From: Tenacibaculum sp.
GTDB taxonomy: Bacteria; Bacteroidota; Bacteroidia; Flavobacteriales; Flavobacteriaceae
DNA length: 64,000 bases
Assembly (NCBI GenBank): GCA_022448525.1
Contig: JAKVCX010000010.1
Location: 1-64,000 of the forward strand
Reading direction: 5' to 3'
The notes under the pieces were generated by a model. The model saw only the letters and a program-made list of their open reading frames with translations, did no database searches and was not told where the DNA came from. This document shows, piece by piece, positions 7,249 through 14,036 of this stretch. Made by a program: the position numbers and the translations under genes. Numbering within the stretch: the first letter of the stretch is position 1; every line of letters starts with the position of its first letter.

Positions 7249-8040
7249 TTATTGATGTAAAATAAGGATTGGTTTCAGTAAGTTTTTACTGATTTTGGTG
7301 GTAGAATTATCGTTAAACAAACGATCTAAGGCAGATGTTTCTTCAACTAACAATACAGACATATCAATCTCATTGGTTTGTATTTCATAAGATTTTACGT
7401 ACTCCATTGGAATATTAGAAATCATTTTATAATCGACATTCGTGTATTTTTTTAATAGAAACTGATCTCTACTAGCTTCTGTGAAATTATTATTATTTAC
7501 CACACGAACAATGTCTATCTTTTTATCAGCTAAAAAAGAATTCTTTAAAACTATACTTAAATCATCCTGATCATCTAACAAACAAAGAACAGTTTTTGGC
7601 TTGGTTAAAACGACCTCTTGCGGAACAATAATCGTATCTGTTTTTATCGAACGAATTAAGTTTAAAGTATTACTTCCAAAAATCTTTTCTTTTAAACTAT
7701 TAGCTCCGTCAAAACCAGAAACGATCATATCTATTTGATACTTATCGACATATTCTTCTACAGCATCTATAAAGTTGTTAAAACGAATACTCGCTTTAAA
7801 CTTGGTATTATACTGCTTCTCTAATGTACTTTTAATGATTTTTAGTTTCTCTTTATTATCACGAATTACTGTATCGTAAATACTATCGTAACTCATTAAT
7901 GATGAAAGTGATAAACTACCAGCTTTACTTACATTTAAAATAAAATAATTGGTTTCTTCCTTTGCGAAAACAGCACACACGTAGTGAATTGCTTCCATTG
8001 AAGATTCTGAGAAGTCCGTTAAAAAAAGAATATTTTTCAT
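7249..8040 (-). CDS. Tandem universal stress protein (UspA family), second copy
   Basis: Protein of 263 residues from the ATG at 8040; an in-frame GTG at 8049 would add three residues, but MKNILFLTDFS matches the start of the other Usp here. The first domain (about 1-140) has the ATP loop G-2x-G-9x-G-S in GFDGANSLKEKIFGSN. The second domain is poorly conserved and lacks the loop. It is followed 10 bp on by the DUF3298-like lipoprotein gene. Its promoter holds an FNR-like operator placed directly after the stop codon of the CRP-type regulator gene. Confidence 0.88.
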   Translation of the reverse strand: MKNILFLTDFSESSMEAIHYVCAVFAKEETNYFILNVSKAGSLSLSSLMSYDSIYDTVIRDNKEKLKIIKSTLEKQYNTKFKASIRFNNFIDAVEEYVDKYQIDMIVSGFDGANSLKEKIFGSNTLNLIRSIKTDTIIVPQEVVLTKPKTVLCLLDDQDDLSIVLKNSFLADKKIDIVRVVNNNNFTEASRDQFLLKKYTNVDYKMISNIPMEYVKSYEIQTNEIDMSVLLVEETSALDRLFNDNSTTKISKNLLKPILILHQ

Positions 8041-8075
8041 AATAAACACTTTTAATCACCTGTACATTACTGGGA

Positions 8076-8118
8076 TAAAAGTATTTATATGAGAGAAGTT
8101 ATAAAATGACAAAAGTCA
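8076..8118 (-). promoter_or_regulatory. FNR-like promoter of usp-lipoprotein operon
   Basis: Operator TGACAAAAGTCA, a perfect palindrome in its outer four bases, lies at 8107-8118, abutting the stop codon at 8119. The -7 element TACTTTTA on the minus strand lies at 8076-8083. Left edges are 31 bp apart. Confidence 0.75.
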
Positions 8119-9168
8119 TTACTCCACAGATTTTAATGCTTCTAAATCTAAAATTTTAATATTTCGACCTTCAATCGCAATGATTTCTTGTTTCTTCAAT
8201 TTAGAAATACTTCTAATTAAAGTTTCGGTGGCAATACCTGCAACACTTGCTAAATCGTAACGAGAAATTTTAATTGGATCTTCTGGTTTTCGGTTGATTC
8301 GCTCAGCAAACATCAATAAAGTATCTGCGGTTTTTTTATGAACAGAATTGTAAGCCATGTCTAACAATTGCTCTTTTACATCTGTCAAGTTATCCGTAAG
8401 TAAATCGACTAATTCTAAAACAACTTTATGATTGTTATGAAGCACATTGGTAAGTTCCGATTTTTTAATTCCAACTAACTCAGTCGCTCCAATAGCAACC
8501 GCTGTTTCTTGATAAGGTTGATTTTGAGAAAAAGAAGTGTAGCCAAATAAATCGTCTTCTTTATAAATAGAAGTTGTTAAGTTTTTTCCTTGTTCGTTTA
8601 ATTTTGAACATTTTACAGCTCCCTTGGTAACTAAGAAAATATAATTTGAATTATCTCCTTCTTTATAAACAGTATCATCTTCTTGGTATTCGAAGACTTT
8701 TCCATTGTCATCGAAAAAGTTTTTCAAATCGTTTAAACTTCTAAGAGAACCCTCATCTTCTGTTTTCTCTCGAGCTTCACGTCTTTCTTGTAATATAGAT
8801 GACTTTGCAAGTCTGCTTTCAATTGCCTCTAATAATTCTTCTTCTGTGAAAGGTTTAGTGATATAATCATCTGCTCCTAAATTCATTCCTTTACGAATAT
8901 CTCCTCTTTCTGTTTTTGCAGAAAGGAAGATAAAAGGGATAAATTGTGTGCTTTCGTTTTGTGACAACGCTTCTAAAACTCCATAACCATCCAACTCTGG
9001 CATCATGATATCACATACAATAATATCTGGTAATTCTTCTATCGCTTTTGCCACACCTAACTTTCCGTTAGCTGCTGTAATCACATTATAATATCCTGAA
9101 AGTTCTAATAACTCTTCAGTATTTTCTCTTAAAGTGATATCGTCTTCTATTAATAAGATTGTTTTCAT
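8119..9168 (-). CDS. Response regulator with CRP/FNR-type output domain
   Basis: Protein of 349 residues. Residues 1-120 are a receiver domain with acidic Asp9-Asp10, phosphoacceptor Asp53, Ser83 and Lys105. A linker leads to a cyclic-nucleotide-type beta barrel (about 150-250), a dimerisation helix and a Crp winged helix (about 300-325). In the recognition helix ATETLIRSI, Glu315 and Arg319 align with Glu209 and Arg213 of E. coli FNR, the residues that read TGA half-sites. The iron-sulphur cysteines of FNR are absent, so input should come by phosphorylation. It overlaps the kinase gene by 4 bp (ATGA). It is the likely reader of the TGAY-N4-RTCA sites nearby. Confidence 0.9.
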   Translation of the reverse strand: MKTILLIEDDITLRENTEELLELSGYYNVITAANGKLGVAKAIEELPDIIVCDIMMPELDGYGVLEALSQNESTQFIPFIFLSAKTERGDIRKGMNLGADDYITKPFTEEELLEAIESRLAKSSILQERREAREKTEDEGSLRSLNDLKNFFDDNGKVFEYQEDDTVYKEGDNSNYIFLVTKGAVKCSKLNEQGKNLTTSIYKEDDLFGYTSFSQNQPYQETAVAIGATELVGIKKSELTNVLHNNHKVVLELVDLLTDNLTDVKEQLLDMAYNSVHKKTADTLLMFAERINRKPEDPIKISRYDLASVAGIATETLIRSISKLKKQEIIAIEGRNIKILDLEALKSVE

Positions 9169-10412
9169 AAAACAGCTTTGTTAGGTAGTTGAACAGTAAA
9201 AGTTGATCCTTTATTTTCTTCACTTACAAATGTAATTGTTCCTCCTAAATTTTCTAAATGACTTTTCACAATATTTAATCCAATTCCTGTTCCTTCATTT
9301 AATAATACATTCTCTGCTCTAAAATAACGTTGAAAAATATTCTTTTGATCTTTCTCTGGAATACCAAATCCTTCATCGATTACTTGGATAGTGGATACTC
9401 CATTACTTTGCGTAACAACAAGTTTAATTGTTGTTTCTTCAGGCGAATACTTTATGGCATTACTTAATAAGTTAGACAATGCCAATCCTATAATTTTTGG
9501 ATCTTGATATAATTCGTCTTCTTCAATAGCACTCTCTACGATTACTTTTTGCCCCTTTTTAACTATCAAATTTAAACTCTGAATGGTTTCGCTAATAATT
9601 CCTGTTAAGCTGAAATTCGTTAGGTTATATTTTACTTCTCCTTTCTCTAATTTCTCTATGGATAAGAAATCATTTAAAATATTGTTCAGATAATGAACTT
9701 TATTATTGATAATTGACAAATGCTTTTCTCTCTTATCTTGCTGTTCGGTAAGTTTATACTTTGCCAACAACATACTGGAAGTTAAAATTCCACTTAAAGG
9801 TGTTTTAAATTCATGGGAAACTAACGACAAGAACTTTGTTTTCAATTCATTTAATTCACGTTCTTTCTTTAAAGCCACTTTCGCCTTTTGCTCTGCCTCA
9901 ATTCTTTTTTTGTTTTCCTCGTCGAGCTCTTTGTTGATTTTTTCTAATTCATCAACGGTGGTTTTTAGGTTTCTTGTTCTTTCTTTTACTTTGTTTTCAA
10001 GTTTTGTGTTTAGCTCTAGAATTTCTAGCTCTTGATGTTTTCTCAAAGAAATATCAATAATTAAAGCCATGATATATTTTTCTCCTTGAATCTCTAAGGG
10101 ATTTAAACCTGCTTCAATTGGAAAAACATCTCCTTCTTTATTAACTGCATACAAATCTCTTCCCTTCCCCATTTGACGTTTCTCTTTTGTTCCAAGAAAA
10201 CTTTTAAAATGGGATCCATGATTTGATTTATATTTTTGCGGAATTAAAATTTCAAGATGTTCATTAATAAGTTCATCTTTTGAGTAACCGAACATCTGCT
10301 GAGCTGATGAATTCACAACTGTTATTTTCTGAAACTCATCTACTACTATTACTGCTTCCGATACTGCTTCAAAAAGCGTATCAAAAACAACTTTATCTTC
10401 TTTTGAAAACAT
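9165..10412 (-). CDS. FixL-like PAS sensor histidine kinase, cytosolic
   Basis: Protein of 415 residues with no membrane segment. A PAS domain (about 8-125) is followed by a long coiled coil (about 125-195), the H-box SHEFKTPL with phosphoacceptor His200, and an HATPase domain with N-box NLLSNAIKYS, IDEGFGIP and GTGIGLNIVK. The PAS region resembles FixL: His65 in SNHGSHF aligns with the heme ligand His200 of Bradyrhizobium FixL, and Arg85 in GKGRDL lies 20 residues later, the spacing of FixL Arg220. This suggests a heme oxygen sensor, but many non-heme PAS domains share the motif. It is transcribed with its regulator from a promoter carrying the regulon operator. Confidence 0.88.
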   Translation of the reverse strand: MFSKEDKVVFDTLFEAVSEAVIVVDEFQKITVVNSSAQQMFGYSKDELINEHLEILIPQKYKSNHGSHFKSFLGTKEKRQMGKGRDLYAVNKEGDVFPIEAGLNPLEIQGEKYIMALIIDISLRKHQELEILELNTKLENKVKERTRNLKTTVDELEKINKELDEENKKRIEAEQKAKVALKKERELNELKTKFLSLVSHEFKTPLSGILTSSMLLAKYKLTEQQDKREKHLSIINNKVHYLNNILNDFLSIEKLEKGEVKYNLTNFSLTGIISETIQSLNLIVKKGQKVIVESAIEEDELYQDPKIIGLALSNLLSNAIKYSPEETTIKLVVTQSNGVSTIQVIDEGFGIPEKDQKNIFQRYFRAENVLLNEGTGIGLNIVKSHLENLGGTITFVSEENKGSTFTVQLPNKAVL

Positions 10413-10430
10413 TCACATTTGTATTTACAG

Positions 10431-10504
10431 TAAAGATAATTCTTTCTAAAAAATGGTAAACTGACTTTTATCATTTATTGATAGAACACATCCCTATAGA
10501 TTTG
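10431..10504. promoter_or_regulatory. Bidirectional promoter sharing one FNR-like operator
   Basis: One operator, TGACTTTTATCA (10462-10473), lies exactly midway between two -7 elements. TATCTTTA on the minus strand (10431-10438) faces the kinase gene, and a perfect TAGATTTG on the plus strand (10497-10504) faces the TerB-like gene. Both centres are 33 bp from the operator centre, so a single bound dimer could activate both directions. Confidence 0.8.
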
Positions 10505-10521
10505 TATTTAAATACTTAGAA

Positions 10522-10932
10522 ATGAAAACTAAGAACCTCAACATTACATTTTATCAAAATATAGCTAAGATATTTTACGCTATTGCCAAAGCGGACAATA
10601 TAGTCACACCCACAGAAGTGAAAGCTTTGAAAAAAGTAGTAAAAGAAAATTGGCTTCAAGTTGATGAAACATTTGATGTTTTTGGTACCGATACAGTTTA
10701 TCAAATAGAAATTGTTTTTGATTGGTTGTATAGTAAAAATGCAACTTCAGCAGACTGTTATGAAGATTTCGTTGAGTATTATCAAAATCACTCTTATTTC
10801 TTTTCGTCTGAAATAAAAAAACTAATTCTTGAAACTTCAGGGAGAATTGCAAGTTCATTTTCCCAGAAAAACAAATCAGAACTGATTTTACTTGCAAAAC
10901 TAAACTTGGAATTCAATAAAGAAATAGCCTAA
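10522..10932 (+). CDS. TerB-like helical protein
   Basis: Soluble, all-helical protein of 136 residues. The N-terminal pattern FYAIAKADNIVTPTEVKALKKVV is typical of the TerB/DjlA family, where an acidic loop after the first helix may bind metal. TerB-like proteins are linked to tellurite resistance and envelope stress, but the precise role in Bacteroidetes is not known. It is the first gene of a three-gene plus-strand operon, divergent from the sensor kinase, with the shared FNR-like operator and a perfect -7 box 18 bp before the ATG. Confidence 0.7.
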   Translation: MKTKNLNITFYQNIAKIFYAIAKADNIVTPTEVKALKKVVKENWLQVDETFDVFGTDTVYQIEIVFDWLYSKNATSADCYEDFVEYYQNHSYFFSSEIKKLILETSGRIASSFSQKNKSELILLAKLNLEFNKEIA

Positions 10933-10957
10933 ACTATAAACTTAAAACAAGAACGTA

Positions 10958-11413
10958 ATGATTAAATCTATTTTAAAATTCAGCTTCTTACTATTTGTCA
11001 TTACAGGATGTACATTAGAGTCTAAATTCGGACTTCCTAAAAAGGACAATGTGGATCAAAACTTACTTGGGGTTTGGACAACGCCTTGTATTATTAATCA
11101 AGAAAGTGATACGCTGACTATAAAATCTATCAACGATAAAACTTATGAATTACTCTTTGATACTGATGAAAAAATGGAGGCCTATTCTTTAAAAATTAAA
11201 GATTATACCATTATCAATATTATTTCAAATGTTGATCAAAGTAACCTTTTTTATGGTTACGAAGTTGAAAATGACACTTTACGATTTTATGAAGTAAACC
11301 CAGAATTATTAAAAGGAGAAATTACTTCTGAAAAAGAACTTAATGACTTCTTCTTACAAAATATTGACAAACATAACTTCTTTATGAACGCTTGTATTAT
11401 GCTTCGTAATTAA
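10958..11413 (+). CDS. Small lipoprotein of unknown function
   Basis: Protein of 151 residues with a clear lipoprotein signal, ITGC at Cys18, so it is exported and lipid-anchored. The remainder is predicted mostly beta-stranded, with a repeated pattern of polar and hydrophobic residues and one tryptophan near the start of the mature part (GVWTTPC). No family was recognised. It begins 25 bp after the TerB-like gene and 23 bp before a second lipoprotein gene, so the three are probably co-transcribed under the FNR-like operator. Confidence 0.75.
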   Translation: MIKSILKFSFLLFVITGCTLESKFGLPKKDNVDQNLLGVWTTPCIINQESDTLTIKSINDKTYELLFDTDEKMEAYSLKIKDYTIINIISNVDQSNLFYGYEVENDTLRFYEVNPELLKGEITSEKELNDFFLQNIDKHNFFMNACIMLRN

Positions 11414-11436
11414 AGAATTATCTAAAATAAAATACT

Positions 11437-12078
11437 ATGAGACAATTAATTTTATTTACAGCTCTTGCTCTTATTTCAACTGGCTGTGCAACGACGCATC
11501 TTATTCAACAATATAAAAATCCGGATACTGGATACTTCGAATCGAACAAATTATTCATTATTGGATTGGAAGGAGATTTTCAATTACGTGAACAATTTGA
11601 AAAAAGCTTAGTACGTTCTTTCGAAAAAGAAAATGTTAGAGCTGTGAAAAGCATTGATTTCTTCGAAGATTCATTCACCAAAAAGAAAAAAACGATTGAA
11701 GAACTGAATAAAATTGAAACAACTCTTTTAAATGCAGAATTCGATGCAGTTCTACTTACCAAAGTTACAGGAACTGAAAAACGATACTATACATCAAGTA
11801 TGGTTCATCAATTTATGACCAGTAATCAAACTTTTGAAGATTATTATTATGGAAACCAGTATAAATATCTACGTGAAAAAGGTAAAAAAGAAGATTATAC
11901 GGTATATATGGTAGAAACGTCTTTATATTGTATTTGTCCAGATAAAGAGAGAGAACTTTTATGGAGAGGAGAAATTGAACTAACAGATACGAAAAACAAC
12001 CAAAAAAACATTAATAACTATATTAAAACCTTATTTAAACATTTAAAAGAGAATGACTTGTTAGTGATTCATCAATAA
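11437..12078 (+). CDS. Lipoprotein of unknown function
   Basis: Protein of 213 residues with lipobox STGC at Cys17. The mature part alternates strands and helices: KLFIIGLEGDF, then a helix, a variable lysine-rich stretch, then FDAVLLTKVTG. It ends with DKERELLWRGEIELTD and a helix. This resembles envelope lipoproteins that adopt a small alpha/beta fold before an outer-membrane assembly partner, but no family name can be given with confidence. It is the last gene of the TerB-like operon. No clear terminator follows within 100 bp. Confidence 0.75.
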   Translation: MRQLILFTALALISTGCATTHLIQQYKNPDTGYFESNKLFIIGLEGDFQLREQFEKSLVRSFEKENVRAVKSIDFFEDSFTKKKKTIEELNKIETTLLNAEFDAVLLTKVTGTEKRYYTSSMVHQFMTSNQTFEDYYYGNQYKYLREKGKKEDYTVYMVETSLYCICPDKERELLWRGEIELTDTKNNQKNINNYIKTLFKHLKENDLLVIHQ

Positions 12079-12190
12079 AATGAAATGAGTTAAAAGGAAT
12101 AGGAAATGAACTAATAAAAGTCTGTTATTCAGCGTAGTTTTACTATAAATATTAGAATAAAAATTTATAAATAAAAAACTACAATACAGC

Positions 12191-12277
12191 ATGGATGATG
12201 TAAAGAGCAATTTTGAAAAGTTTGTTGAATTATTAGAAGAAATAGGTGAAGCCGCGAGCTATGCCATTAAGAAATAA
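12191..12277 (+). CDS. Candidate 28-residue small protein
   Basis: A short open reading frame beginning MDDVKSNFEKFVELLEEIGE and ending AIKK. It is acidic in the first half and would form an amphipathic helix. It is followed after 9 bp by a strong terminator hairpin, and a -7-like element TAGTTTTA lies at 12135-12142, so a short transcript seems real. Whether the peptide is made or the unit is a small RNA cannot be decided from sequence. The stretch 12079-12403 holds nothing else that can be supported. Confidence 0.4.
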   Translation: MDDVKSNFEKFVELLEEIGEAASYAIKK

Positions 12278-12285
12278 CACAATAA

Positions 12286-12318
12286 AAAGAGTAATTAAAT
12301 ACAATTGCTCTTTTTTTT
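12286..12318 (+). terminator. Terminator after the 28-residue ORF
   Basis: AAGAGTAATT (12287-12296) pairs with AATTGCTCTT (12303-12312) with one G-U pair, a 6-nt loop and a run of eight T. Confidence 0.85.
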
Positions 12319-12403
12319 TAAGATTATTTTATCATGATTCTCAAATAAAAAAGATTACATTTCGTTATTCAATAATATAAACTCTAAAAACCAAACACAT
12401 ACT

Positions 12404-13768
12404 ATGAGAAAGCTTATATTGGGTATTGCTGCCCTAAGTCTCGCTTCATGCAACAATTCTGAACCAGTAAATTATGCCTTATTTAAAGGTTCCATTAAAA
12501 ATCCGAATAGCAAAAGTGTTATGATTATTGATGGAAACAATAAATTGGTTAAAACAATTGAAGTTTCAGATACAGGAACTTTTTCTGACACCATTTTTGA
12601 CGTAACAAAAGGATATTACAGTTTAAATGACGGTAAAGAAGGATCATCATTATATCTACAAAATGGATATGATATTACGATGGATTTAGATGCTAAAGAA
12701 TTTGATGAAACTATTTCTTACTCTGGAGAAGGAAGTGACGTTAACAATTACCTAGCACAAAAATTCTTAATCAAAGAAAAAGCAGGATCAACATTTAAAT
12801 TATATGGTTTAGATGAAGCAAAGTATTTAGAAACTATGAATACTTTAAAAGCTGATTTAGAAAAATCTTTAGACAATGTAGATTCTAAATTTGCTGCGGA
12901 AGAAAAAACGAACTTAAACTACGAGCATATTGGAAATATTTCACAATATGAACTTTACCATGGATACGTAAGTAAAAACAAAGATTTCAAAGTTTCAGAT
13001 TCTTTTCCTAATGTACTTGAAGGAGTTGATTTTTCTAATGAAGACCATTATAAATCATTTGATTCTTACAAAAGTATTGTAAGTACTAACTTCAATAAAG
13101 TAGCCAGAGAAAACTCGAAAAAAAATGGTACATCGTATGAAGCTGAAGCTATCGCACAATTAAAAGAATTAAAAAGCAATGTGATTAAGGATGATATCCT
13201 TCAAAATATGGCAGGTCAGGTAAGTGTTATGAATCCAAATGCTGAATCTTTATACAAAGGAATCATGGAAATTTCAACTGACGAAAAATTCAAAGAGCGT
13301 TTAACAAAACAATACAACACCGTTTTAAGATTAGCAAAAGGAAAAGATTCACCAGCATTTGAAAATTATGAAAACAACGCAGGAGGAACTACTTCGTTAG
13401 CCGATTTAAAAGGTAAATACGTATACATTGACGTTTGGGCGACTTGGTGTAAGCCTTGTAAAGATGAAATTCCACATTTGAAGAAAGTTGAAGAGCAATA
13501 TCACGATAAAAACATTGAATTCGTAAGTATCTCCATTGATCAAGCTAAAGATCATGATTTATGGAAGAAAATGATCAAAGATGAAAGTTTAGGTGGAACA
13601 CAATTAATGGCAGATGCTGCCTGGGGATCTAAATTTGTTAAGGAATATCAAATTCAAGGAATTCCAAGATTTATTTTAATTGATCCTACTGGAAAGATTG
13701 TTAATTCTTTTGCTCCTAGACCATCAGACAAAAAATTAATTGAATTATTTGATGGATTAAAAATCTAA
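12404..13768 (+). CDS. TlpA-like thioredoxin-domain lipoprotein
   Basis: Protein of 454 residues with a lipoprotein signal ending LASC at Cys16, so it works in the periplasm, anchored to a membrane. An N-terminal DUF4369-like beta domain (about 25-110) and a helical middle region lead to a TlpA/AhpC-type thioredoxin fold (about 315-454) with the redox motif WCKPC and the cis-proline loop GIPRFILID. Proteins of this kind reduce or exchange disulphides in envelope proteins or cytochrome assembly, and many Bacteroidetes encode several. It appears monocistronic, closed by the hairpin at 13793-13825. Confidence 0.88.
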   Translation: MRKLILGIAALSLASCNNSEPVNYALFKGSIKNPNSKSVMIIDGNNKLVKTIEVSDTGTFSDTIFDVTKGYYSLNDGKEGSSLYLQNGYDITMDLDAKEFDETISYSGEGSDVNNYLAQKFLIKEKAGSTFKLYGLDEAKYLETMNTLKADLEKSLDNVDSKFAAEEKTNLNYEHIGNISQYELYHGYVSKNKDFKVSDSFPNVLEGVDFSNEDHYKSFDSYKSIVSTNFNKVARENSKKNGTSYEAEAIAQLKELKSNVIKDDILQNMAGQVSVMNPNAESLYKGIMEISTDEKFKERLTKQYNTVLRLAKGKDSPAFENYENNAGGTTSLADLKGKYVYIDVWATWCKPCKDEIPHLKKVEEQYHDKNIEFVSISIDQAKDHDLWKKMIKDESLGGTQLMADAAWGSKFVKEYQIQGIPRFILIDPTGKIVNSFAPRPSDKKLIELFDGLKI

Positions 13769-13792
13769 AAATTAATTACTTTATAAAACATT

Positions 13793-13825
13793 AAAAAGCC
13801 ACAGTAAAATTTACTGTGGCTTTTT
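13793..13825. terminator. Bidirectional terminator between convergent genes
   Basis: AAAAAGCCACAGTAAA pairs perfectly with TTTACTGTGGCTTTTT, giving a 16-bp stem with a single loop base. It has A and T runs at its base on both strands, so it can end both the TlpA-like gene and the minus-strand small gene. Confidence 0.95.
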
Positions 13826-13847
13826 CAATTATGAAAAGTTGATTCGA

Positions 13848-14015
13848 CTAAAATCCATCTCCTGGGGCTTCCGGAGAAGCTGCTTGCGCCTTTTTAGGAT
13901 TCAATATTAAATAAGTTCCTAAAGCGGTTAAAGCTGTATATTTTCCGTAATTTCCTATTTTCTGAAGAGCTTCTTTTCTAGTTATCTCTTCTTTATTTGA
14001 TTTTATATTTTTCAT
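13848..14015 (-). CDS. Small conserved-looking 55-residue protein
   Basis: Protein of 55 residues starting MKNIKSNKEEITRKEALQKI, then a hydrophobic stretch ALTALGTYLILNP (about 28-40) and a tail rich in Ala, Pro and Gly ending PGDGF. The layout (charged start, ITRKEALQK motif, one membrane-length segment, PKKAQA, short Pro-Gly tail) resembles small flavobacterial proteins often seen beside T9SS surface proteins, although no function is known to me. It lies 21 bp downstream of the T9SS protein gene on the same strand and is closed by the bidirectional terminator, so co-transcription is likely. Confidence 0.7.
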   Translation of the reverse strand: MKNIKSNKEEITRKEALQKIGNYGKYTALTALGTYLILNPKKAQAASPEAPGDGF

Positions 14016-14036
14016 CTTTTATTTCTAGAATACCGT

